Positions 25,501-38,800 of a DNA stretch of 64,000 bases are shown here, piece after piece. Within the stretch, counting starts at the first letter, position 1, and each line of letters begins with the position of its first letter. The stretch spans positions 19,449,709 to 19,513,708 of the forward strand of contig NC_132896.1 of the NCBI RefSeq assembly GCF_030463535.1, read 5' to 3'. The notes beneath the pieces were generated by a model, which saw only the letters and a list, made by a program, of their open reading frames with translations, ran no database searches and was not told the origin of the DNA. A program made the translations under genes and the position numbers. Source of the stretch: Salminus brasiliensis. Its lineage: Eukaryota > Chordata > Actinopteri > Characiformes > Bryconidae.

Positions 25501-27111
25501 ACAAACCCAGACTTGTTCATCTATCTGCCAGATAGAGAAGTGTGATTAGTGCTTGGTGATGTAAGGTTTGCATGCAGCTGCTTGCTAAAGAAACCCATTC
25601 CATGAAGCTCATGGCACACAGTTTTGTGCTGATGTTGATGCCAAAGGTTTGGCAACTTTTATGCACTATGCAAATATCTAGTAGGGAAGAAATGTGACTA
25701 ACATTATTTAATGAATTATTAAACATAATTTAACTGTCTTGTTGTGGCATCCATTTTTAGTGTCCCACTGAAATTCAGCGAGTTCTTTAGAACCACCCAT
25801 TCTGTGACAAGTATTTGTAAAGAAAGCGACTTGAGCTTATGCACCTGTGGCAATGGGACTGAATGAATTTATTAAGCTGTGAGTGTGAGTGAGACATCAC
25901 TATAAAACAGATGACCATATCTGAAGGAGGTCTTCACTTCACTTGTGGGTATGCTAGTCCAGGCTGGTTTTCTATTTCATTTTTTTTTTTTAATATGAAG
26001 AGTGAAAGTGGCTCTGGAAGGCCAGAGTTCACTATTATAATATCCTGAGAAATGTACCACACATTTCCTCTGTTTACTTTTGCAGCATTGTTGAGCCTAG
26101 AGGGCATCCTTTTGCATGGCTTGTTGTATCAGTGGGGCATCTGTAACTTCCGCTTTGGGCTACATGCCTCTGCATCTAATCTGCAGATGAACTCCCTGAA
26201 CTTCCGACAAAGGCTTTTTAACAGCAGTTTTCGTCTCTTGACCCCTGCAGGTGCCCATACCTAGCTGTCCACCTGTCTGCGGCTATCCCGGTCTTTGCTG
26301 CCGTGCTCTTCCTCTTCGTTATGGCCATGCTGCTGAGGACCAGCTTCAGTGACCCGGGCGTGCTGCCCCGCGCCCTGCCCGAGGAGGCCAACTTCATTGA
26401 GATGGAGATTGGTGAGTTTGAGAGATTTTATTTTTAATTTTTTTTTAAAGTTATTTATTTATTTTTCAGAAACGTCATTGAAGCTGAGGTTAAGGTAAGG
26501 AGGTAAAGAGTGGCATGAATAGTGCAGAAGCATAAGCTGCCGTGGTCTAAGCTGCGTGGTTACGGGCTCTCTGTGCAATCTGTACAATGATCTGTGTGAT
26601 GATTTATTCATCCTTTTTTTTTTTTATAATATAGTCTGTTTAAAGATGGTTTTATGCATTAATCCATGTGCTCTGATCTCATCTGACTTTTCCTGCCAAT
26701 CAGCAAGGTGTGTCGCATAGCATTGTTGCTAGCTAAATGAGTCATTTTGAGCAGGGCCACTACTCCTCAGAGATGGGTACAACTCCTTACGGTAACTCCT
26801 CAAACAGAAAAGCTGTCCTGAGTCATCACTACTCAGCAGAGACTCATCAGTGATGTTCTGTTAGAGAGGGAACCAAAATGGGCATTCAGTGTTATATTTG
26901 ATTCTATAACTAGAAGGAGATTGTAATGTCGTTGTATAATTTTTAAAATATTTTATTTACCTTTCACCAAGCTGTGAAAATGTGTTTGTTTGTTTTTTCT
27001 CTTTTCATAATTGTTATTTTTTTGGCTCTGTTCCAGTCATTGTAGTCAAAACATTGTCTTCGTCTGTTTCCAATCCTGGTTTAGTTCACTACTGATGGGG
27101 GGGGGGGTGTA

Positions 27112-27154
<43 letters not shown>

Positions 27155-30100
27155 TCGTGCACTTTAGCCATTACAGTTGTCCCCAAAACCCAAACTGTGA
27201 TGTGGACTTTAGCAAATGACCTGGAAGACAGAAAACGAGTTTGTTTTCTATTTGCCTGTGGTTTAGGGTACAATGTACTGGTAGTAAAACTGGCATTTTT
27301 GTTAATTATTACTGGTTAACAGTACATTACAAAGAATGCAGATGTAGGAAATGGGTAGTTTGTATAGCGTTCACACATCACTGCCCCAACCCCCCCATGT
27401 GGCAGATCGTTTCCTGGCCCAAGTGCTTTATCAATGAGTTTTTGAGTTCTCCTGATGATACATTTGCCTGCCCTGCTCTTGATAAGGCCATCTTGTAAGT
27501 GCCAGTTTTCTGTTAGTTTTCCCCCGGTTATGATGACCACTTTCATAGTGTTTTAGCAATCTAGATGAGCTGATTCCCACACGTTCTTCACTGCTGCGTA
27601 CAGAACATCGACAGTAGCTTGTTTTTTCTTTTCTACACACAAGCCAGCTAGTTTTCCTGGTATTTAAATGAGCGTGCTGGCCTGATGAGCTGTACGGAAG
27701 CTTATGCTGTCCTGTTTGAATGTCCAGTCATTTTAATTGTTTTCCATTCTTAAGGAAACAGAAGGGCTACATTCCTTCAAACTGCATTTCTAAACATGTC
27801 ACATATTAGCCTTCCAGTGTATTTATAGCAAACCACAATCCTTTACACAAACGCACTGGTATGTCCTGCCTCGCCCATCTCTGCAGGGATAAAGCTGTCT
27901 GCAGTCGACCTTCCTCCTCCTCCTCCTCCTCCTCCTCCTCCTCCTACCAGCCCCCACCCTGCTATTGTTTCGTAGGCTGCCACTGGCTCTGCTGGAGATG
28001 CACGGCCTGTGTGCTTTCTTTCGCCCCTCCTCTTTCTCTGCCTCTCGCACTCTCTCGCTCTTTCAGGAACAGTGGGTGTGGAGCAGAGACAGGAACACTT
28101 TAAATGACACGCGGCGCTGATTAATGAGCACTTCTGCTAATGGTCAGCTGTGTTTAGGAGCAGGGTGGCCATTGGCATTGGACTGACCCACATGTGAATA
28201 ACTCTCAAAGGCTTTATAAAGCCCTTGTGTCTCTAAATGTTCCTGAGCCAGTCATGTTTTTTCTTGTGAAGCTGGTATGGTAGTCCGTGTTTTCCTCTGT
28301 ACTCTACTACACCCTTCATATCCCCAGTTGAACTGCGTGTCTCCTTAAGGAGAGAACAGAAATCCATTACTTGCAGTGAATTTTCTTTCTATCTCTGTTC
28401 CATTTTCAGAGCTTTAATATGCTACTCCTCTCCTCAGTTTTAATGTGTATGTGTGTGTGTGTGGGCCCTGGAGTGATTGCAGGAGTAGTTGTGCTGCTAA
28501 ATAGCGCAGACATGTTGATGAAGAGGCCAGCTGCACTCTTCTGTCCCCTCAGCCCATTAAAGGCTGGCACCTGAGTGAATGCTAATAGGATGCTAGCGTT
28601 TAGAATGCAAGGGCAAAGACAAGGGAACGGCAAACATTTCACGTCGTCCCGCCTCGTGTTCTGAACAAAAAACATTCTGCCGTTACTAATGTGAAAACAG
28701 CAGCAGCAGACTGTTGGAAATCAAGTATGGCTAATGTGCACAAGGAAATAATTAGCCATTCATTGAATTGATTAAACCATTAATTTACAATCTACTCTAA
28801 TGAAATTTGCAGATTTGTTTCCACAAATATTCCTGCTGCTTGAATGAGGTCCCAATCCAGTTTTCTTTTAGATGTTCACCACATCTCCAACTCCCCAACT
28901 CCTTCCAAAAGTTGTGGATGGGGCACCGTCATTCCAGAGAACACAGTTTCACTGCTCCACAGCTGGGGGACCTTATACTCCTCTAGCCCATGCCTGTCAT
29001 TAGGCATGGTGCCCATAGGTTTATGTTTATCTGCTACCGGAGTCCTACTCTGTTGACAATACTGCTCTATTGGAACTAGCCAAGCTCTGAGCAATGGGGG
29101 TGCCAATTAATACAAAGGGTTTTTTTTTTTTTTGTTTTTTTTAGCTGCCTATTTATATTTTGTTTATTTAGCCTACATTTAAATGAATATCTCCCTGGTC
29201 ATTTGACCACCAGCTACTTGAAAATACTGCAGCAAATTCACATAATTTTGTAATGTCTTCTTAAATTCGCTTTTAATGGGACTTTCATATTAGCTGATGC
29301 CCACGTTCAGCCACTACAGAAGTCTGTATATTTCCAGTAAAAACATGTTCACAGAAGTGGTGGAATGTATGAATAAAAACATTTATAAACTGCAAGAAGC
29401 AGAAGACGAGTGGCTGAGCATCCATTGGTCACCAAACCATACACAGACACACAAATCCATCCATTCCGACCTGCCTTCAAAGCCTCGTAACTCTGGATGT
29501 GAGTCACGTATGACCTGGCAGTGAGATGCAAAGGGTGGGCTCTACAGATTCAGGAAATGTTTAAACCAGATTTCTGTGCTGTATTATCGCCAAGATATTA
29601 AAAGAAACAACAAGAAACCAAGGGTTAACATGCCTTTCTCAAATACAGTCAGCACTTTAGCTCTGGAGATAATACATGTTAATTCCACACTGCGGACATT
29701 TAAAGTGCTTAATTGTAGATCTATTCTGCAATGGTGCAAAGAATTGGCTTTACTTCAAAATACTTTAAATACTTTAAAATATACCTGCCCAATTCACTGG
29801 ATCAGGTTGGGACATCCTAGTTTTGACTAGGTATGTGCGTGCGTTAGTTCGTTCATGTGTATAAAGGGCATTATTACTGTGTGTTGGTGTGTGTGGCTTG
29901 ATCCTGTATCAAGAGCCGCATCCTGTTCCACAGCCTTAAAGCAGCAACTGCAAAATCATGGCCGAGAACATGGAACAGGAGACCTCGGAGTGGAGTAAGG
30001 GGAAAGGAAATCCGTAGAGAAGAGGAGAGGCCCATTAAACCTTCAAAAAAACAATTACAAGAACCTTGAACTGGGTCCTGTTTTAGACAGAGAGCCTATC

Positions 30101-31263
30101 CCTTGCACATATAAGTATAAGCAAAATTGTATCTTATCCGCCTGTTTATTAACATAAAGCACATATTCAGGCACTCCTTATTTTTGTGTTGCATATTACC
30201 TGCTGCCACTAAAGCTCCAAGCGTTTATTTAATGCATTACAGACTTAATTTGTAATTTAATAATTTTCTGTGATGCCCATATGCAGTGTACAAAGGCCAA
30301 TATGGTCAGATCGGTTAATGTCACCACCCTCCTTTGCAGAAGCGGCCAACGGTAACATCCAGGCTGGTCAACGGCCTCCTCCGCGCATCAGGAACGTTCA
30401 GATCAACAACCAGATCGTCAAGCTGAAGTACTGCTATACCTGCAAGATTTTCAGGCCTCCTCGCGCTTCCCATTGCAGTATCTGTGACAACTGTGTGGGT
30501 GAGTGGACCGCTGTTGTCTGTCTTTACTGTCAGGATGCTGGCGCACCAGACTGTTTTTTAGACACCGTTAGTAGCAGCAGCTATGGGTGGGTGTGGATGG
30601 CTTTGCTGGGTTGTTTGTGAATTGTTCTTCAGAAGCGCGGTGAATAGGATTTGTTTGCTTGTGTGTCAGTGTGCGTCTGAAGAGAAATGCTTAGAAGTAG
30701 TAAATTGCGTTTTTTTGTTTGTTTGTTTTTTGCTCTTTGTTTCTTTAGGGATTTGATTAGAGCTTGTCGACTGAAAAGAACAACAACAACAAAAAAAAAA
30801 CACCGAAAATGACTTTTTTTCTTTTTTCTTTTCTTCTTCTTTTTTTTCCATTCAGTGAGTCTCAGAAATCTTGGGTGGTAGGTTTGAGTCAGTTGGATAA
30901 TAGTATTGTGAATTGCCGATAGTAGAGAGTGTATCATAAAAGGAAAGCATTTGAGTCTTGTAGTTTGTGGGCTTTATTTTAGTGTAGAATCCATGTCATT
31001 CATTAGTCCTAGTGTGTCGTCTGGTTCCAGAACGCTCTAATGTAGCGTAAGACAGCACATCTGTAACTTCCGCTTTGGGCTACTAAACTGGTCGTGCTTA
31101 CTAAACAGATCAAGCCGGCTGCAGCCCTCCATACACAGTGTTTTCCTCTGTGAACATGAATGAGGGCTTGACAAACTGATCACTATGTAATGTGATAGAA
31201 CTCTCAGTAGTAGCTTATAGGCAGTTAGCCTTAGCAATTTGAACACCAAGCGGTTTATAGGCC

Positions 31264-31294
<31 letters not shown>

Positions 31295-32793
31295 CCCCAC
31301 CTCATTGCCTCATTATCATCTGTGTTACACGTCCCACCCTCAACCCCTAACCTGAAAATATTGTCAACTGGTTGGATGAAAGTACTGTACGTTAGAGCTG
31401 GGAGATATGGTAAAAATACTATATCACGAAATTTAAATATTTTTTTTGCGATACATGATATTTATTACAATACATGACATCACAGACTAAATACATCAGT
31501 AGCGACGGATTCTTATAAACGACTGTTCAGATACTCCTGTACTGAATACAGTGATTTTTATCTTTAATTAAACCAGTCTAATTACACTGTTTGTAATGAA
31601 ACCTGCAGCTGATCAGTGTTTATTAAGCACTGACAGTATTCGCCATATGCTTGGAAAAGCGTATTGTTATCAGGATTACAAAATTTATCATGATGCGATA
31701 AAATTGTCATTGCCCAGCTCTACTGTACGTTGCACACAATCTCACAATGTAAATGCCACTGGTATGTGGCTGTAGTTGTTCTTCCTACATGCTGAGCAAG
31801 AAGCAGTGTATAAAATGCTGGTATGCACGGAAAGAGGTGAGCTAGGGGCTGAGATTGCAGAGCACAGTAAAGGGCTCATTTTCTCTCTGCACAGTCATTG
31901 TGAACACAGGGCCGTTTGTCTGGGCTGCATGCACCTGCTGCACTCCGTCTGTTCTCACACACACACACACACACACAAAGTAGACGTTGCCAACCTTTTT
32001 TCATTGCTGATGCCCAAGGGCTAGGTCTGCTGTTGAGTATGTAGGCCAAAAGTAGAAAGCTGTCTATATGAAACAGCGCAGAGTTCGTTCAGGTTTGTAG
32101 GATGTAGGTGTATTCTTGGTCATTTTCTGTTGTTAATTTTTGGGAGGCACTGTGAAGTAGTACATGCTCCTCTTTTTCCTTTACAAGTCTGTCCATACAT
32201 TACCAGTAACCATTACAACATAAAATCAGACCTGGTAACTCTCTTTCTCTCTTTCTCTCCAGATCGCTTTGACCATCACTGCCCGTGGGTTGGAAACTGC
32301 GTGGGCAAGAGGAACTACCGCTACTTCTACCTGTTCACACTCTCCCTCTCATTCCTAACCATCTACATCTTCACTTTCAACATCGTCCATGTTGCGCTGC
32401 GTGAGTCTCATGACCAGGGGGTGGGTGGGGGGCTTTGCACCAAAGTGTGTCTTAGCGGAAATGAAATTTTCATATCAGCTAAGGAAGCGATCTACGTAGA
32501 TGAGGCCACTGATCGATCCTCTCAGGCTGTTAATGTTTACAGACACGCCTCTGCTGGCATGTCAGGGAGTGTCAGAAATCCATGTGTGTTTCACCTTGAA
32601 GACATTGAGCAGTGCAGCGAATGCCACAGTAATAAGCTATCCCAGGCTTATTAAAGCAGGAGAAGGTTCCAGAACTTCTGAAGGCCCCTGATGCGCTTCA
32701 GTTAACGGCTGGTTGACATGCCTTGCCTTTCATCTTCCTCTGCTTCAGACTGCTTGCATGCAAAGACAGCAGGAGACAGGCAGGCAGGCGAGG

Positions 32794-32868
<75 letters not shown>

Positions 32869-35800
32869 AGTGAGAGAGAGAGAGTAAGTGAGAGAGAGAG
32901 AGTAAGTGAGAGAGAGAGAGTAAGTGAGAGAGAGAGAGAGAGAGAGAGTAAGTGAGAGAGAGAGAGAGTAAGTGAGAGAGAGAGAGAGAGAGTAAGTGAG
33001 AGAGAGAGAGAGAGAGTAAGTGAGAGAGAGAGAGTAAGTGAGTGAGAGAGAGTGAGGGGGAGAGAGCGAGAGAGTGTGCAGTTGCGAAGCAGTGCTAGAA
33101 TTCCACAGTGTGCTGTAGTCTGCCGAATAGACTTGAAGTCTGGCTAATTAGCTCCGAGCCTGTGATCGCAATTTAGGGCGGAACGCAGGCTAAATGTCAG
33201 CCCTAATTTTAAAGCATGATTTTTTAATGCTATATAATAAGTGAGGGGAATACAAATGAGCAGCGCTGGCATAATGAGCCTAGGCTGGGTGCGAGCTGGG
33301 GGTCGGATGAAAGTTTGACTAGGTGTGTGGGTGGGTGTATATGTGTGGGAAATCGTTCTGTGAAGCTTCTTTCTTTTAATAATAAAAGAGCGCTGGAGAA
33401 CGAGATGTAGGGAGCCGTGCAGTGTGCTTACTGGATTTTGTGTGCTAATGAACACAGCCTCTGTCATGTTCTTCCTACAGGATCGATGGACTCTGGATTT
33501 TTGAACACTCTTAAGGAAACCCCTGGAACATATCCTTTCATCTCAACAGCAACCCTTCATAAACCCTTAGTACTTAGTTCTGGATATTCTGAACAAAGAC
33601 ACAGGGCTGGATTACTTTTATACCTTTCCACACAATCTGCTTGTTTTTTTCTTATGCAGAAAGGTATTACTGTGCTGTGCAGATGATCATCTCAGCACAA
33701 GCACACTTGAGCTGATGAGTGTTGATCGGTTTAATATCTGAGACACATACAGGCTGGGTAAAATGTCTGTAGTCACTTTTCTGAGCAGCGAGATTTGGAG
33801 CAAGAAAATAATGTAAACTAAAGAAGCTGTTTAGGCAATGATTGGTCAGAGAAACATGCATATGCTCTCTCCTTACTCTACCTTAAGGTGTTTTGAGTTG
33901 AGGTGCTGACATTTAAGGCATTATAATGTAATGTACACAGTCATATCAGAATATTATGACCGCCTACCTAATAGGGGGAATAACCAACATTAACTCTGAT
34001 GACAGTAGCGAGATACCGCAGCATGGACTGTATTAGGTGATTGAAGTTGTTCACTAAAGAGGTTAACTGGTCCACAGTGGGCTGTTGTTAGATCTGTACC
34101 ATTGCCCTAGAACCTCCCATGATTTTTCCGCAATATAAAATCTATATTTCACGTTCTAAATGTGGAATGTTTATTATGTCAGTTAATTAGTCAAATGTGT
34201 AAATACAACATTAGGTACCATTAAAATGTGCTTGCTTGTGTATTAGCAACACACTGTGAAACTGCCCAACAACTGACGGGGGATGTAATTTGGCTCAGTG
34301 TGATGGAGATAAAGCGTTTGAAAATATAGATAGATTAAACATAAAATGAAATTCTAAACGTAACCTTGAAACAAGAGCTCATGAATCGCATGTTACGATG
34401 TGCATTTACCATGTGGATTCAGCGTAGTTTGGGAATGTGAGGGTGCTCCAACCCTTTTTGTAACTCAAGTACTCAAATACTATAGTCATTGGACTACTGT
34501 GGAGCAAATGTTATTAGGGTGATTTGACTATTCGCGACACTAGAAGCTAGTGGTCTGGCGCTGATGTGAGAGCATCAGCTCAGTGCTTGGTTGAGAAGAG
34601 GTCCACCACCAAAAACTCTCCAGCCAAAAGCAGTGCTGCGGTCAGAAACTGACCTTTAATGATGAATTGGACTATGGCTGATGGAAATACATATTGTGGG
34701 TGTCAACCGCCTGTAAGGGTTGTAAATCCATTTCCTTATTAAGGTATAACACTTTGTTATGACACTTTGTTAAATTTGTAGTTCATGCAGATAGACTTCC
34801 AACCAGAAGACATAAACGATAGTCATTTGGGTAAAAAGCCATAAGTGACTGGAGAATATATATTTTTAATAACTGCCTTAATGGCCACCAAACCTGCTGA
34901 ATCATACTGTAGTCAGATCTTCAGATGGGTTTCAGGTGTCTTATCATATCCCAAAACGATAAGCAAGTTTTCCCAAGGCTCTCCTGTGATGTAAAGGCTG
35001 CTATAATCACTGGTAATATGCCAGTAAGTGACTTACTGCTTTTAAAACATGACTCATTAATACGTAATATGATTCATGTGTGAGGTTGAAGGTCATGTGG
35101 AGTATTTTATGATGGCTTTAAACATGCTTCACCACGATTATTGACTCTGAGCTGGTGAAGAGATGATTGAACACATCCACGTGTCTGAGCTTTGTTAAAA
35201 TCTTGTCTCTAGTACAAGTTTACCAGACAGACGGTTTAGTGTTTATTTAAAAATAATAATAAAATAATAAACATGGAAGCATTCTCACTTGTTGTAAAGA
35301 ACCAAATTAACAGAGCAGTCGCACCACATTTGATATTAGGTTGGACCAAAATCTGTACAACAGCAAGACTGTCCTAGAAGGTATTTTTTTCTAAGAATAG
35401 AAAGTGTCCAGTACGTGTAACCATGGTTTCTAAAGGTATTAGAAGTTCATACAAAGCAACCAGGAAGGGCACGGTCACTGTATTTACTGTATGCATGTGT
35501 TATTTCCTTTACTCCTTACCGTACTGTGATCGAGGTCCTGGTGTGCTTCTTCACGCTCTGGTCTGTGGTGGGACTGACCGGCTTCCACACGTACCTGATC
35601 TCCCTCAACCAGACCACCAACGAGGACGTGAGTGCTCCCACTGTACTACAGTTCTCACTCCCGTCACATGACTGCAGAGATGAACGTATGCGCTGAACTG
35701 TGGTAAACTCTTCGAGGCGTTAAACTAGTCAGCTGTCACCTTGGCAACAGTGCTGGCGAAGCCTGGCTTGTAGGGGAGAAAAGGAAAACTAGTGAATGTG

Positions 35801-38800
35801 GATTTTCTACTGCTGTGCTACAGCAGTACACTTATCCAAAAACATACACATTCCTGCACATGCATTTCTGCTTTTCTCGCAGTGCTGACCTAATTTTGTG
35901 CTTATGTCGAAGTTCTCTGCAGTAGAGAGGTTTCTTTGTGATGGAGGATGGTGATTTCCTGATCTGACTGCAGACTATGTTGTTCTGTGGCTGTGGCGCG
36001 TTCACACTTTACAGTAGTGATTCATTTATAATGCTCCCTGCCAGCCCTTTATCTGTGGTGTCGCTGCTACTGCGCAGAGAGGGAGAGTCGAAAGGAGTGG
36101 TGGTGGTGGGGTGGGTGGTGATGTTTTTGGCTGACACATTAGTGCTCGTCAGTGTCTTGTTTGTGTGACTGTGATCTTGCTAATAATAGGCATATCAATA
36201 CCTGCTGGCAGTGGTACAGATCATACACAGGCACGCACACACATACACACAAAGTGTGGGGGTAAATGGCTGGTGATTTATCGAGAGGCGTGGATGTAAA
36301 GGGCACCTTCAAACGTGAGCCTGAGCTTCTGTCTGAGAGCAACTCCTATTTTTACTGCGAGAGAAAGTGACAGCTAGATGGAGTCTTTCGTCTTTTCATA
36401 ATAAGTCCCATTTCTAATTTAACCACAGCTGAACAAAAATAGAAGTCATTAAAGCCCGGTCCTGTTATCCAGTGCTTTTGATTCATACTTGAATTCCATC
36501 TAGGAAAAAGATGAAAGACCCTTCTCTAATGCCAGAGCAGCCTTGTCTTACTACCAGAGACGTGCATTCTTTAAATCCCTGACTACTTTTTTTTTTTTTA
36601 CTGGGTCAAGCCAAACCCAGAGGGAGTTAACGACTAAAACTGAAACGGCACTTTTGAATAAGATATAAGCCAGAAGTGAATTTTTTTTTGCCCATTCCTC
36701 TGTTGGAAGCTGCGACTCCTAGCCTGGAACAGCAGCAGCAGCAGCAGGAGGGATATGAGAAGACAGTAGATGCTTTGAGTTTGTCTGACTCTGTGTTGGT
36801 TGCTGGCAGTGTTGGTGTCTATCCAGCTTCAGTTCTTAGTTGTGAAGGTTTTGTGTCTGTGCCGTGCAGATAAAAGGCTCATGGTCGGGGAAGAACCGGG
36901 TTCAAAACCCATACAGCCACAAGAACATCATCAAGAACTGCTGTGAGGTGCTGTGTGGCCCCACTTACCCCAGGTAGGAATCCTACTGGCAAATTGCAAT
37001 GTCAAAATAATATGGCCAAATGTTCTACTTTTTACAGTTGTCTATTTAAAAATCAAATCACATGCTTTGGCTGATGAACATCATTAATGTTCTGTTAGTT
37101 TTGTACTTGAGTCACAAGGTTAATGGAGCTAACAGCTAATTAAAGCTTATACCCTACTATTCCCTAATTGGCCTTAAGCAAACTGCAATTTCTCACATCT
37201 GAAAATACAGTATGTGTTTTATACTTGCTTATGCTTATAATATGACACCAGGATTTTTACAGATCCTTAAAATGATCCTTTAAAATTCAAATGCAGTCTG
37301 AATTACTAAATGTATTATTGTTGTTGTTTGTTATTGTTTTATTTTTTTATAGATGATATATACATTTATATAAAAGATTTATATGATGCATTAATACGTG
37401 AATACACATAATATCACAGTTCACATATGTTTGTAAATATTGTAAATGTAGTGTAAATGCTGTAATAAATGATACCTAAACAGCAAACGTGGACACAATA
37501 TCTAACAAACATTTGTCATATTTTTTTCTTTCTTTTTGGACAGTGTGTTGGACAGAAGAGGAATGATGCCAGAAGAGTCTAGCTCCACTTCTTCCTCACC
37601 CACGCCAGATGCCGCAGCCACTAAGAGCAACCCAGTTACACCCAACACAGTAAGACTTTACATAGAAGAGCATGTTTACTGCCTAAATGCATTATACAGT
37701 CTACTGAAGGAGGGGAAAGAGATGGGGGGTATGCAAAGGAGAGTGGAAAAGGGCAAATTGTTTAATAAATGTATGCTGTATAAGGTGTTTTTTTTTTTTT
37801 TTGTCTTTTTATAATACATTTTCTCCTCTGTCTCTTACTGAGGAAAGCACTTCATTTCAGGAATTTTTCGGTTGATTTGCTGTGATCACGTTTGTGTGCG
37901 TTTTATTTATTCATTTGTTTTTGTGGGATCAATTATTCCTGGGACTTTGGCAGTCAGTATTAAAAGTGAGCGTTCTTTTCTGTACAGTTGTGTTCAAAAA
38001 AGACTTCTTTTGAACAAGAGATGAAGTGCTGAAACATGAAACGCTGTGGATGGTAAACAAAGAATATGAAGAAAAATGTAATTTACACAGTTTTCCTTTC
38101 AGCCCAAAATGATTAGGGCACATTTTCTATCTGCAAGAACAGTGCAGCTAAAAGGAAAAGAAACAATTACTTCCAGAATTTGCTGACATTTTAGTGGAAT
38201 CCATTTTTAATCACTGCAGGATACCTGTGCCACTGGCTGCCACACAATATTAAAACAAACATAGTAGGTTCATCCTCATGCTTAATTAGCATTTGGCAAG
38301 GGCTTCTTCTTATTAAATGCTGTTTTACCAGTTACCAGGTTTTTTTCTATATTTTGTTCTATATTTTCATTCCACAGCAGTCCACAGCTTTTTATGTAGA
38401 TCATGTTTGTGTGAGCAGCTCTGCACAGTAGACTAGTGCACCACTACTTCTGTGGCAGCTAAACCTGCCTGCATATGGTGTAGGGTCCCAATACATGCAG
38501 TTCTACCTTTTTGCTACCTTTTTGCCTTAACTTCCAAGTGTCTTTAAAAATGACAGTTGAGAAAAACGTTGGAAGTTGCAACTAGAACTGCTTTGATATA
38601 TACACAACAAACAAACATAAAGCACAGGAAGACAGGAAAAATGTTTGTCACTTAATTTTCAGATCCATAGCTACCTGCTTAGAAGCCCATAGTTTCTGGT
38701 GGAGTGTTCACTTAAGGTTTAAAGAGTGCAACTCCTAATGACCATTGTTGGTCTGCCTCAGCAGTCCTAACCAGTTCTTACAAGTCGGTTAAGAACAAAT

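Larger units (their letters stand above)
16669..26250 (+). other. zdhhc9: zdhhc9 intron 1 (9.6 kb)
   Basis: Donor GTAAGT at 16669 and acceptor CCCCTGCAG ending at 26250. It contains decayed transposons (22925-23080, 25081-25885) and microsatellites such as CTCG near 18518-18536, CA near 22443-22458 and 23679-23708, and TTC at 23840-23866. No extra exon was recognised. A 143-codon open frame at 19439-19870 shows no known domain. Confidence 0.6.
26412..30339 (+). other. zdhhc9: zdhhc9 intron 2
   Basis: GT-AG intron of 3.9 kb. It holds an ATT microsatellite (27112-27154), a CTC microsatellite (27911-27945) and a fragment of the short non-autonomous transposon family (28840-29110). An ATTA-rich stretch at 28740-28805 could bind homeodomain factors but is not specific. 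No exon seen. Confidence 0.55.

Noticed and set aside
32713-32955. Arg/Glu-rich frame
   Set aside because: Pure translation of the GA repeat.
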